Source: Sarcocystis neurona
Taxonomy: Eukaryota; Apicomplexa; Conoidasida; Eucoccidiorida; Sarcocystidae
Length of the DNA stretch: 64,000 nucleotides
Reading direction: 5' to 3'
NCBI GenBank assembly: GCA_000727475.1
Contig: KL647289.1
Span: 6,066,035-6,130,034 of the forward strand
Below are positions 20,553-32,300 of the stretch, one piece after another. The position numbers were made by a program, and so were the translations under genes. A model generated the notes under the pieces. That model was not told where the DNA came from. It saw only the letters and a list, made by a program, of their open reading frames with translations, and made no database searches. How positions within the stretch are numbered: position 1 is the stretch's first letter; every line of letters starts with the position of its first letter.

Positions 20553-23175
20553 ATGCGGCCGGCAGGTAAGGTTCTAAGCCGTTGGTGGGCCTTCTCCTCT
20601 TGTGCCGTACGGTCACCGTTGCACACAGTAGACGTGCTGGCCGCGGTGCAGCGCGGGCGCCAACCGACGGTTCGTGTGTACAAGCCCGAAAATAGAGTTC
20701 ATGCACACGGTGGCGGTTGGGGAACTCGCGAATTGAAAAGTCGGAAGTTTGAAACTGTGGATGCACAGCGCTCCCCCACTGCGAGCGCTTCGCGAACGAG
20801 TACGACGCACAGTGAATGGAAATCAGTGACTCCCTCTGTCATCTCTGCGTCTCCAGTACTACGTGGCAGAAATTATACATGGCAATCACTGATGCCATCT
20901 TGCAACTTCACGTCGTCGTCTCTAAAAGGACTAGATCAAGTGGGCGCTACCACACTGGGGCGCATTTGTGGGAAGCACGAGAACGGAAAATTTTGTTGGG
21001 AGCTGAGGCATCCGAAAGTGTATTTGAGCACTGAGCGCGAGTATGAGCCGGATTTTGAAGAAGTCATCCTGGGGGCCGTCACTGAGGGGAAAGTCGTGCG
21101 AGTGTGCGTCAGTGAGGGACAACTAGTTCCAAAGGTAAGCAATATGCTGGCTAGTGACAAACACACCACAGACAGATACACATATCTTCTAAAAAACGCG
21201 TACGCACACACAGAACGTAAGGAGGATCGAGAAAGTTGCTCGCCGGTACTTACACATTCACAGAAGGAGAAGTGCATGTACACATGAAGAACTACGTTTG
21301 CGATGTCTTATGGCGTATATCATCTCGACAGAAGCGAACAGTGAGTGGCGGACGTGATGCTTGTGGCTCCAGAATTGTGTCTATAAAGGTTAGCTACACC
21401 TTCAACTACGAAAGGCAGTGTGCAAGTCAGCGTATGTGAGAGACAGATGTGTATATTAACACACACCTTCGTTATCTAGGTGGACCGGAGGCCGTATCTG
21501 CGCCGTGGGGTGAAAAACATGAGGCCGAACGCAGACTGGTCAGTACGTACATGGAGGCCGGTACTGCGAAGATCATCCTGTTTCTACATGGTGACGTACG
21601 CGTGGATGCGTCCTTGGATCCCATTGGACATACTGTGCCCTCTAGGTACACGTATCTGCATGTGCTTATTTCATACACACTGCCGGGGGTAAAGGACCTC
21701 GCATTATTGGCTCCCAGTTAGACAATACAAATATCCATCCGGTCGGCACCGGCTCCGTTTTTCGGTGATACAAAAGTTTACAGATAGCCGTGTATACCCA
21801 AGCAGAGATCACGAGTACGCCCGCGCCAGATGCCGATTCAGTTGAAGTTTTGGACCCCTACAGCATGCGTCCTCCTTCGCCGTGAGAAGTAGAACACAGA
21901 TGAGAATCTACCTCTCTATGAATAACTACGTTTCTGTGTAAGCGTGTGCACATCTTTATAACGCTACCCCGCACAGGGTACGGGGGCTTTGCTTCGCAGA
22001 GTGTGTCTGATACCTCATCGTAGCCGTTTTGCTGATGTGGGACTTTATATTGTAGAGGGCGGCGCCACATCCTGTGACTACCAAGCGAATCACTTCGTGT
22101 TGCCCATTTTAGCTGCATGTGTGTATATGCGCGGCATCAGGGTTTGTCTCGGCTAATGTGTGGAGAATGTCTGACATGTGTGATTTGCTTCGTATGCACT
22201 TGTACTGGCAGCTGACGCATACAAGTATATATTAATGTGCACGTATCTGGATGTAGCCGCTCGTAGAATGCATACCGTGGAACGATATGCAAGACCATTG
22301 CTTATGCCGAGAGGCTACAGCTAGAGATGAAGAACTCTGACTAATCTGTATGCACGTGTTGGGTATTACGTTAGTGAAGGTGTCACGTAACTCGAGTGTT
22401 GTAGCCATTTCTCGAGGGACGCAACAAAGGTCATCCGTATATCTTCATCTTTCCACAGACACAAAGGGTACCGAGATGTGGCTGGTTGTTCGCAACCTGT
22501 TCGGATGATTATTCTAAGACTTTACCAATATGTGTGCATCTGCCGGTGTCAGCATGGTGTTGGATCGCGTAACCATTTGCATGCACACGGTAACCCTTCA
22601 TCCCTCTTCGATGGGCGAATGCTTTCACAACTCTTACGTAGGGTCTCTGTGTTCCGGGGAGTAGAAGGGTGCCGACTTTGAAATCTTCTAGTTTTATTCC
22701 ACAAGTGTCGTTTATACAGGAGGCAGCTACGGTGTTCGCTAGTAGTGTATCTTGACAAAACGTTTCTGTGGTGCCAGGCCGATTGTTGTAGCTATCAGAT
22801 TGTTGTTCCATGTTCTTCCCGTCGGCAGTTATACAATCTTCAGAGACACCGGTCGTCGACTTCGCTTCAAGTGTTTCTGGACCAGGCGCCCTGAAGCAAA
22901 TGTTCCACTGTAAATCTTCTACAATTCGTGCAAGGGGCCGAACCTATTCCAAATACATGAGCAGCCCGCTCCCGTGTGTCCTTTCTACACGATGGTAGCC
23001 ACGCGCGCTGTGCTTGTCTCAGGATGCCATGTTGCTGCGCCTTGAAGTGGGAGTTGTGGAGAGTCTCATGCGAGCGCCGTTTCGGGGTACGGTGGCGTCA
23101 GTTGCAGTTCGCCAAGGAGACAAAGTGACCAGAGGACAGCCGGTGCTCGTTATGCTCCCCCAGCCTGACGTGTGA
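20553..23175 (+). CDS. Free-standing biotinyl/lipoyl-carrier-like protein lacking the acceptor lysine
   Basis: Exon 1 is 20553-21134 (ATG with A at -3; donor AAG|GTAAGC). Exon 2 is 23023-23175 (acceptor TGCTTGTCTCAG; TGA stop). Both are phase 0 and give 244 residues. Residues ~171-241 form one biotinyl/lipoyl fold: first half VILGAVTEGKVVRVCVSEGQ, second half starting DAMLLRLEVGVVESLMRAPF, then G-T-V and RQGDKVTRGQPVLVML, with the expected strand spacing and the conserved APf.GtV, GD.V..Gq and E at the hairpin. The canonical E-A-M-K-M hairpin reads E-V-G-V-V, so position 205, where biotin would attach, is Val. The ~170-residue N-terminal part starts basic and Ser/Arg/Trp-rich, compatible with a mitochondrial or plastid presequence, and carries no carboxylase or acyltransferase domain. 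Carrier of a normal prosthetic group is therefore unlikely; a structural or regulatory role is inference. The intron is 1.9 kb, long for this block. Confidence 0.75.
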
Positions 23176-23179
23176 AAAG

Positions 23180-24340
23180 GCTATACAAAGTATCCATCAG
23201 CTGAGAGGTGGTGGAGGTGGTGCTCAATACGTTGCTGCTGCGCCACCTAAACCCAAAGAGCTGCCACCGATTAAGGTGTCTATGGGGTGTGGTAAGCTGG
23301 TTATCCGGGAGTGCTTCTGAGAAACGAAGGGTCAGTATTTTGATGTTCTGGATGCTTCCAGCATCCCTATTCAATAAGGTGACTAGTCGCGACAAGCAGC
23401 GAGCACGAACAGCAAAGGGGTCATCCACGTGCTGGGAGGATGTTCGTCTCGAGAATCCGCTGCAATTCTGCCTCAATAATCGTGGAAAGTGACCACTCGT
23501 TGGAAACGTCTGAATTCCAAAATGAGTATCTCCACTAACTGACCGTGTAGGTCGATCCAGATGATCTGCGGAAGGCATGTATCCCTCACACTCAACCCGC
23601 AGGAAGCGCCGTTGCACACGTGACAACAGTGTCACGTGGGTGGCTGGCGGACCTCTGGAGCTAGAGGGAGAACACTCCCTTGCACGCTCGAGAGCTAGTT
23701 TAAAGGGAACGTTCAATGTGGTAGAATGAAATTTGACGTTTCAACTTTCAAAGGGACAAGATTTACGAAGAGTCCTGCGTTTGGAAGTTCACTGTTCATT
23801 GGTGCAGAACTGTGCCATCCCATCGTTTGAAAGAAAAAAGCACTTCAGACAGTATGCTGTGCTCCAGCGGCCCTCCACGTATGTTATGAGAAAAAGGACA
23901 AGTCGCACGTTGGCAACTGTTGGGAATCCATTGATCGTGTGCACCGGCTTTTCGACGTTGGATTTCCAGGAATAATAACAACCTCTGCGCTAAAAAACAC
24001 CAGCTCTCCGTCTCAACGCATCTAGGGCGCTCCCTTGTCTACATGTCTGGGAGGAACACGAGACGTATGCTTAGGGGAGTATTCGCTGGATTCTTGCTGG
24101 AGTTTAAGTATAGACGGATCACACTCTTGAGCAGGAAAGCTGTCCTTTCAACGTCGACGGTCGGGGACAGGTCCTACAAAGGTGCTGTATTTGTGGCAAT
24201 TGAAGACAGGTGCCCGGTTTCTTACCGCAAGCGCTATCAAAGAGGTATGCATGACTTGCTGTATTGAAGTAATGCTTGTTAGCTATGCTTGCTGAGACGG
24301 GCAGCAACACTGAGCAGCAAATTAAAACCCGCTGTAATGG
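23180..24340. other. Repeat-poor stretch without a supported gene
   Basis: The largest frame (188 codons, minus, 23150-23716) overlaps the end of the carrier gene and has no ATG at its head. Plus-strand frames at 23733-23975 and 24043-24267 show no splice partners. Confidence 0.3.
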
Positions 24341-24342
24341 GT

Positions 24343-24772
24343 TCAACAGCTGCGTGTGGCAATGAGAACTGAGCAGTAAGATGCAGTCGAATTTACTGGA
24401 TTTAATCGTAACCCGCGTGGGAACTGTGCGCTGCCGGAAAAGTGCAAGTATATCCAGTTCTTCCCACGCTCGTGAAAAGGCGAACAGCACGAGACGACGA
24501 CTTACGGTACCCCTGTGCCAGCCGCGCAGTATCACGACGAACTGCAGGGTATAAATCTCCTGGGTGTCTGTACCGTAGAAGGAGTGAGCAGCAGGATTTA
24601 AGCATTTTACAACGAAGGTTTCTTCGGTGATGTGGTAGCAGCCTTTGCGCCACAGGACACACGATGTGACGGGCCTATAACGGAACGCACTTACGCAGGA
24701 AAAAGCTATCAGGAGCAGCGCGCGGGCACCAACGGCAGCGGCCACGGCAGCACGCAAAATCTCTGCAGACAT
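24343..24772 (-). CDS. Small secreted Cys-rich protein, two exons
   Basis: Exon 1 is 24506-24772 (ATG with A at -3, context CACAATGT; donor ACC|GTAAGT). Exon 2 is 24343-24423 (acceptor GGCAGCGCACAG; TGA stop). The intron is 82 nt, phase 0. The 115-residue product has an Ala/Leu-rich signal-type N-terminus (ILRAAVAAAVGARALLLIAF, residues 5-24). The mature part has five cysteines (C-x6-C-x11-C in residues 39-58, two more near the end); one further cysteine lies at the signal/mature border. It contains a central segment FVVKCLNPAAHSFYGTD and an NST sequon near the C-terminus. There is no GPI-type tail. Architecture parallels the gene at 10.2 kb. Surface or secreted location is inference; no family recognised. 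Confidence 0.55.
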
Positions 24773-24779
24773 TGTGCAC

Positions 24780-27500
24780 ATATATTTATAGGTACGCAGT
24801 TGGGCACACATACATATACGTGTATGTAATATTTGTTTTGGATAAGTTCAAGGCGACGACAGGGAGCGATCTCCTAAATGCGATTGCACCCCGAATACAT
24901 CCAGAAAGTGGGGATTAACAGCCGCTCACGCCGAGAATGATCATTCTGAGGGCAACCGGTCCATACATTTACTTTAACGAATGTCGATATGCACGCATTT
25001 AATTCTTGCAAAGAGTCGTCGTCGCGGTTCTGGCCGGAATGGCAGCAGCGACATACGCCAACGAACGTTCCTTGCTCCACATACGACATCTGCGTGCGTA
25101 CGTACATGTACCAGGTATACATTCGTATATGTATGTGTGTAAAAATAAACTACGTATGCGCACTCCTGTGTGTTAGATCCTAGGACACGATGGATTAATA
25201 GATGCAACGCTGCACTCAGTGAACCAGGAGGATAGTCTACTGACGAGAAACAGGAATATGATACAGTTCCCTCACTAGTGTACAAGATGAACACCACGAA
25301 AAGACCGCGAAAGGGTGAATTTTCACACAGCACCAAATGAAGTGCTGAAGTTTCACCAGTGTTTCGTGATCTGCCTGGCAGACCACTGCACAGAAGCCAC
25401 GCCGTACCGACTCCAGCGGTCGCTTCCAAAAAAACCGTGGAAACCTGAGGGGGGGGGAAGAGTGGTGAGGAAAGCATCAAATTCGAAGGGAAGGGTAGAG
25501 GGAAGGACAAGTCGCACTACACGTTCACCAAGAGGAAAAAGTAACGGGGACAGGCAGACGCGTAATGCAGTGCTTTTGATACGTGTATGCAGCGGTAGGT
25601 AGGGTTGCTGAGAAAGAGAAGCGAGTTGTGTTTGAGGCCATGGAGGCGAACAGGGGGTACACGTCCACAAGTAAATTTGTGAGACACATTCTACGTCGTT
25701 GACGAAAGACCTCAACCAAGCAATAAACACGTCTTCACTACGCGAGTGTGTCAAGGGTTATTTTGTGTGCGACTTTGCCAAAGTGTGAACCAGACAGACG
25801 AGATCTTATTGCTACTTTTTTTCTAACGTACCCACCACTTCATCCGGCGGGTCCTGTCGCACGCTGAGGAGTTCTGCTGCTGCTGCTCATCCTTCTGACG
25901 TAGTGCTGAACAAGAATACTTCAGCTATGAAGGGCAAATGTATGAGCAATCCAGTATCAGTCGGCCTCCTACCAGGGGTGCCCTGAACCGTGAATGCATA
26001 TATATATATATATATGTATATAGATGTATATTTATGTATGTACTCGTGAGCGACGAATGACTGTTTTGACCGACTCAACTACTGTTGTAAGCACATTTAT
26101 AGCTGCCGACGCAACTCAGCTAAATTAGTTGAAGCCTTGTACACACACACACACACACGCACACACACAAAAAGGTGCAGCGCTGTAAGCACAGGCGTAC
26201 ACCTGAAGCATCCTACGTACACACGTGCTGCCAGATATGCCCTCATGCATGCACGTACATGTGAATTCTACATGTTTGTTGCTGATCCAGCGGGTGCCGC
26301 TCAACTGAGTGTAGCGATCACGCATACAAATATATATATATATATATATAGGTATGCATATTTATCAGCGTACATGTATATTCGCATGTACGCTGATAAT
26401 GTGTACATGTTGGACATGCACCTGTTGTTTGAGCGTCTACGAACGCGTAGAACGAACACGTGTGTATGTACACGTGTATACAAAACTGGAAAGGTCTACC
26501 TCTGCTGAGTTGCGACGTATATACACTTTCCTTTTAGGATACTCACCTTCCACCCTATTTCACGAATGCTTGCAACGGCACAGCAACGTACATAACGGCG
26601 GGAGGACACGGAGTGGAGAACTATTCTTTACATGTGTACACTTGTGGAGGAACCAAATGTACATCTAAATAATATACACATATATATATATATCTATGGG
26701 GGCCTGCTTCTAAAGAGCGAGCAGCACCACCATGTATGTAGGTACGCCAGTACATAGTAGCAGCACCTGCGTATGCGTCGGTATCTTCACAGGCAGGTGG
26801 GCGTGTAACTGTAAGAAAAAGACGTCGACAAATATAGAGACAAGGAGTGCGTGAAGAAATGTATTTTAATGCGATTGCAGGGGATAACAATGACTTTGAA
26901 ATGGCCATCGTCCCGGTTTTTCTTTTTCGAGACGCATCATCCCGGGACACTTGGACGTAGTAGTCGTGATGTGCATTTTCAAGTAGTACAACACAGAAGT
27001 GTTTGTTTATGAGTCGCTATAGTACTCCTTTCAGTCGTAGAAGCAGAGGCCGTGGCACGGAGAAGGAGCGGTGGAGAGGTGGGCGGCGAGCAGGAACTGG
27101 AGGGACGTCAACATTATTCTGGGTGTGGCACCTTTGCAAAAGAGATTTTTTCTGAGGAAGTCACAAAAACCGCCCCTCATGCGGCGACGACTCAAAAGAG
27201 GCCCACCCCACCCAAAAAATCCGTGGCAGCGTCCTTTGCAGGTTGTCTTTTGTTTCTTCGGTAACGTTCATCGATTTGCTTTAAGCGCTTTCGTGTGTGC
27301 AGCCGGCACCTCTCCGCCGGGTCCCGGCCTCGGACACTCTGGCTAGAAGTACAAGACTCCAAGAGTAACTACAAATCCGCTCCACCTCCTTTTACCATTA
27401 CCGCTGCAACAGCATTTTGATGTTGCAGCTAGGACTACGACTTGTACGACTACGACGACCAGAACTTGACAAAAATGACGGAAAACCGCCTGTAGGATTC
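24780..27500. other. Transition from repeat-poor to repeat-rich DNA; no supported gene
   Basis: Contains (TA)n and (CA)n tracts at 25995-26035, 26140-26170 and 26330-26350, a short inverted repeat around 26370-26400 ('cagcgtacatgtatattcgcatgtacgctg'), and unique islands. Frames at 25353-25754 (minus), 26621-26950 (minus) and 27040-27346 (plus) are open but lack splice partners and ATG support. Confidence 0.35.
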
Positions 27501-27539
27501 ATCTGTACATTTGTGTGTGCGCCTGTAGACTTGTGGATC

Positions 27540-28085
27540 TGTCTATCGGTATTTGTCTCTCTCTAGGTACCTCTTCCTATTTCTTTGTACTTCCTGTCTC
27601 CAAATCCATCTGTCCCTACCTTTCTTTATCTGTCTGTGTCTCCCTCTGTCTCTCTCTCTACTTTGCTTTCTCTATCTCTCCCTATCGGTATCCACCTCTG
27701 TCCACACCCTGTCTACCTGCCTCTTCTTCTCTGTATCGACATACACATACATATATATATATATATATTTACACACATACGCACACGTCTCTGTATCTCT
27801 TTCTTTGTACGTACTTATGTATCTCGCTGTGTTTAGCTCTCTCTCTCTGTGTCTCTGTGTATCTACCTATCTACCAGCGCTTATCTGCGTATGTGTGTGT
27901 GTCACAATCTGTTCGTTTCTTTCTACTTGTAGCCACCTCTTCGTTAACTTATTTGCCAGCACACACGTGTACATACATACACGTTACCACTCCTCTCAGC
28001 TTCCTCTTTTGTTTTTCCTTACAAGTCTCTCTTCTTCGGCCGTGTCTGTGCTCAGTCTACCTCTCCCTCTCTCTCTGTGCAAGGC
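27540..28085. repeat. Pyrimidine-rich (CT/TCTG)n block
   Basis: Plus strand dominated by TCTCTCTG, TATCTGTC and related runs interrupted by (TA)n at 27750. Long Ser/Leu/Cys frames are by-products. Confidence 0.7.
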
Positions 28086-28149
28086 GATGTATACGGTCTC
28101 TTCATGTTGTAGATTAATGCCGCTACATATAACAATATACGGCGAGGTG

Positions 28150-28500
28150 AATTCACACATGGAAAAGTATATACATATATATACATATATATATATATAT
28201 ATACATACACACATATTTGTGTATACATATAAATACTTTGATACATCTTTGTAGAAGGATACATATATACACACATACGTACATATTTATGTATATGTCC
28301 AGGTATGTCGATACATGCACGTAGAAGGATCTACACATATATGTATACGTTTACATATATATATATATACATACGCAAATTTGCATATATAGGTACAGGT
28401 ACGTTGATGCAAATATGTAGAAGGGGATATATATATATATATGCATCCATATTTGTATATGCGTATAGGTACGGTGATGCACGAGTGTAGAAGGATATCT
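28150..28500. repeat. Array of ~75-bp diverged tandem units
   Basis: Four units, each with a (TA)n run, a 'tttgtatat/aatttgcatat' segment and a '(g)t(t)gatgca..tgtagaagg' end (ends near 28257, 28328, 28418 and 28492). Confidence 0.65.
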
Positions 28501-29169
28501 ATATACATATATACATACGTGCCTTGAGTTTCCCGTAGTCGGAATGTGTATTGTCGTGTGAACAGCTAGATCTACACGTATGTGTGTGTAAACGTGAACG
28601 CACGTGTATAGGGAAAATGTATAAATTCATGTCCGTAGATATGTACGTGTGTACGTACAGATGTATCGGTTGTGCTTCGCCACTTTCCTGGATCATATAA
28701 AATCCTTCTTTGTCTCACTTTTTTTCTCTCACCGACTGCGTGCCGTTTTCTCTCTGTATCCTAGTAAGAGATGCACGCAAGTATATATATGTATCTTTCT
28801 ACGTATGCATATACGTGCGTGGACGTATGTATGTCCTGCGGCGTATCCATCTGTTCCTCTCTAAAGAGACATGCATTACATTAATATATATACGTGTATA
28901 TATATGTATATATGTATATATATGCATGTGTGTGCGTGTCTTCTTCTCCCCCTCGGTGTATACTTTCAGCTAGGTCTTCTCCACATATCTGCGCACGACC
29001 GCGGAGAATGTTTGACACATACACGGGTAAATATATGAGTGTGTGTGCCTCCCTCCTCTTTACATCTGTACAGATGTAAATCTTTTGCAGATAGACCTGC
29101 GCGCACGCTTGCACGTATGGAGTTTCACTTTTCTGTACAGGTAGAAGAAAGTGAGGAAATACAGAGGAA

Positions 29170-29225
29170 AGCGTGCCCTGACTTGGGGCGAGAAAAAGAC
29201 CTGCTTGGACCCCTAGACACGTGTG
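29170..29225 (-). pseudogene. Partial, decayed copy of the downstream half of a hydrolase exon
   Basis: On the minus strand this segment reads CLGVQAGLFLAPSQ, matching RLGVQTGLFLAPGQ of the true exon at 29355-29481 about 170 bp away. The flanks (cctgacttggggc versus cctgacctggggc) are also duplicated. The copy has lost the exon's first two thirds, and the donor position reads CCCCAA|GTCAGG instead of CCCCAG|GTCAGG. I read it as one unit of a tandem duplication that captured the exon's 3' end. Confidence 0.6.
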
Positions 29226-29354
29226 CCTGTCTCCCCGTAGGTGTGTACTGATATCAATCTCTTCTCCATTCAAGTGCGTTCACGCACGTGCGTGTGGGGA
29301 GTTCTTCCTCGTTAAGAAGAGAAAGAAGAAATATAAAAAAAGGCGCGTCCTGAC

Positions 29355-32300
29355 CTGGGGCAAGAAAAAGACCCGTCTGGACGCCTAGACGTCGCAGCTT
29401 CTCGTGGAAGAGGATGCCGATGTCGTACATGATATCGTGAGAGAAAAGAACTGCAGGGGTGGCACACACGAAGAAGAAGTCCTGGCCTACGACCGACACG
29501 AGAGAGGTAAGGACAAAAAGCGGAACAAAAACAGACAGCGGAAGAGAGAAACAGAGAGACGGACACGGAGACGCAGGAAGACAAGGGGGAAAGGGACAGA
29601 GACAGACGCAGAGGGACAGAGGGAGAGGCAGACAGGGGCAGGGGCAGAGAGACAGGGACAGGGGCAGGGAGACAGGGACAGGGGCAGGGAGACGAGGGAC
29701 AGGGGCAGGGAGACGAGGGACNNNNNNNNNNNNNNNNNNNNNNNNNNNNNNNNNNNNNNNNNNNNNNNNNNNNNNNNNNNNNNNNNNNNNNNNNNNNNNN
29801 NNNNNNNNNNNNNNNNNNNNNNNNNNNNNNNNNNNNNNNNNNNNNNNNNNNNNNNNNNNNNNNNNNNNNNNNNNNNNNNNNNNNNNNNNNNNNNNNNNNN
29901 NNNNNNNNNNNNNNNNNNNNNNNNNNNNNNNNNNNNNNNNNNNNNNNNNNNNNNNNNNNNNNNNNNNNNNNNNNNNNNNNNNNNNNNNNNNNNNNNNNNN
30001 NNNNNNNNNNNNNNNNNNNNNNNNNNNNNNNNNNNNNNNNNNNNNNNNNNNNNNNNNNNNNNNNNNNNNNNNNNNNNNNNNNNNNNNNNNNNNNNNNNNN
30101 NNNNNNNNNNNNNNNNNNNNNNNNNNNNNNNNNNNNNNNNNNNNNNNNNNNNNNNNNNNAGGGAGACAGGGACAGGGGCAGGGAGACAGAGGGAGAGGCA
30201 GAGAGACAGGGACAGGGGCAGGGAGACAGAGGGAGAGGCAGAGAGACAGGGACCGATGCACAGAGACAGGGACCGATGCAGAGAGACAGCGGGAGAGGGA
30301 GAGAGACAGGGACAGGGGCAGAGACAGGGACCGATGCAGAGAGAAAGAAAGGAATAAGTAGAGGAAGAGAAGATGAAAGATGGAGAGACAGGCAAACAGA
30401 GACCAACAAAGAGGGAGACACACAGAAAGAAGGAGGAGGATCCAAGGAGATATATAGGTGGTGAGTTATATGCGACGAGAGAGTGAGACACACATATATA
30501 TATGTGTATTTGTGTCCACATATATATTTATGTGTACAGAGACAGGAACAGAGGGAGAGTGAGGAGAGGAGAGAAAGCGATAACACGTGGCAGGGGCTGC
30601 GCCTCTGTGTGGGGAAAAGACAACTTGTAGAGAAGTGAACATGTAGGACGTGTCGGCAGGATGTCTCGCGGGAAAACAGAGCACTCCTTCCTTCCGGAAG
30701 GGAAGACAGTGGGAAAGGGAAGCGTGAGTAGAACTTATCTTTTGACACACAGACGACAACGGAAAGCAAACGAGACAAGAAGGAGCCCAGGCAGTCGTAG
30801 GTACAGCAGCAGCATACATACGTGGGTCGTCAGACGGCCTGCAAGAAGAGAGGGAGCCGAGAGTCTCATTGTGCCAACAAGCGCGACACAGACAGAGACA
30901 CAGACCGAAACAGAGGGAAAAGAGCAGCAGCTTCGCCACCGGACATGTCTTTCCTTTCTTAACATGTCTTCCCTTTTCTGCTTCCCTTTTCTCTCTCGCT
31001 CTCGCTCAGACAGACAGACAAAGACAGATAATATACACACACAGAGAGATATTCGTAGACAGACATATATACTTAGTACTTTCTTTGTAGACCTGCCACA
31101 CGAAATAAAACAGCTGAGAAAAAGAAATGCGGGGACGCTTAGGAACACCGAGGGCAAGGAAAAGAACAAGTCCGCAGTGCGAAGCGACAAAACTCACAGA
31201 ATCACAGACACGTCTACATGTATATATGTATATCTATATGTGTGTGTATGTATATACCTGTGTATGTACGGGTGTATGTAGGTGTACATCTACTGCTTTT
31301 TTCTGTATCTCCGTATATAGATACCTAGCCAGAGACACGTCTACATATATATATATATATATATGTACATCTGTACAGGGGTGTGTGTAGGTACGTGTGT
31401 ATGTAGGTATGTTCGTATCTATGTATGCAGAGGTACGTCTATTATTGCCTTTTATGTACGTGCGTATATAGAGAGCTATTCAGAGCCACGTCTACATATA
31501 TGTAAATATCTATATGGGTGCGTGTATGTATGTATGTACGTATGTATGTATGTACGTATGTATGTATGTATGTATGCACGTGTGTGTACATCTGTTGCCC
31601 ACTACGGATCTGCGTGTGTTCACAGCTCTATAATGTCTGCACATATATATATCTTTGCATGCACGTCGTTGTCTCTCTGTCTCTATTTCTCTTCAAACGT
31701 GTATTTATATGTGAAGAGCTACAGAACGAAAAGATGGGCACAGGTAGAAGACATCTACGCCTACGTCCCCGTGTATATGTCTGCGGTCCGGCGTGTGCAC
31801 GTACAAGGCTACACCTACGTATACACACACACATAGGTGCATGCGTGTAATTTATTTTCTCTGCCTATTTGTCTACCAATGTGTGTATGTATACATACGG
31901 ATGTTGTTTATTGGCGGCGAGATAAACATGACAGAAGCGCCGGTTGCAGTGGAAGAAATGACGTACGTAGGGAAGCACGAGCACCGATATCTCTGTGCAC
32001 ACGTTGAAACATGCAAGCGTATACGGGACAGCCGCTCCAGGTATCCCCATATCCATAAATATAGATACAGATACATGAATATATATATATATATGTATAC
32101 GTGTACATATAGATGTATATGTATATACCTGTGTGCGTATACACTTGTGGTTCCATGCACACACCCAGACGCCTATAGATTGACATACCTAAATATAAAT
32201 ATGCATACATTAGTAGTGAATAGAGGGAGTTTCTAGAGAGACGTATATATTTGTGTGAGTGCCGACGTATGGTTCGACACACGTAAACACACAGACACAC

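Noticed and set aside
25980..26480. Short inverted repeat 'cagcgtacatgt...acatgtacgctg' near 26370-26400 as a regulatory palindrome
   Set aside because: Arms of about a dozen bases in TA/CA-rich DNA are expected often by chance; no adjacent gene.
29254..30778. Open frames of 300-490 codons spanning the N run
   Set aside because: They exist only because N is read as open and because the 20-bp repeat lacks stops. Ser/Pro/Cys or Arg/Gly/Gln composition is a repeat artefact.
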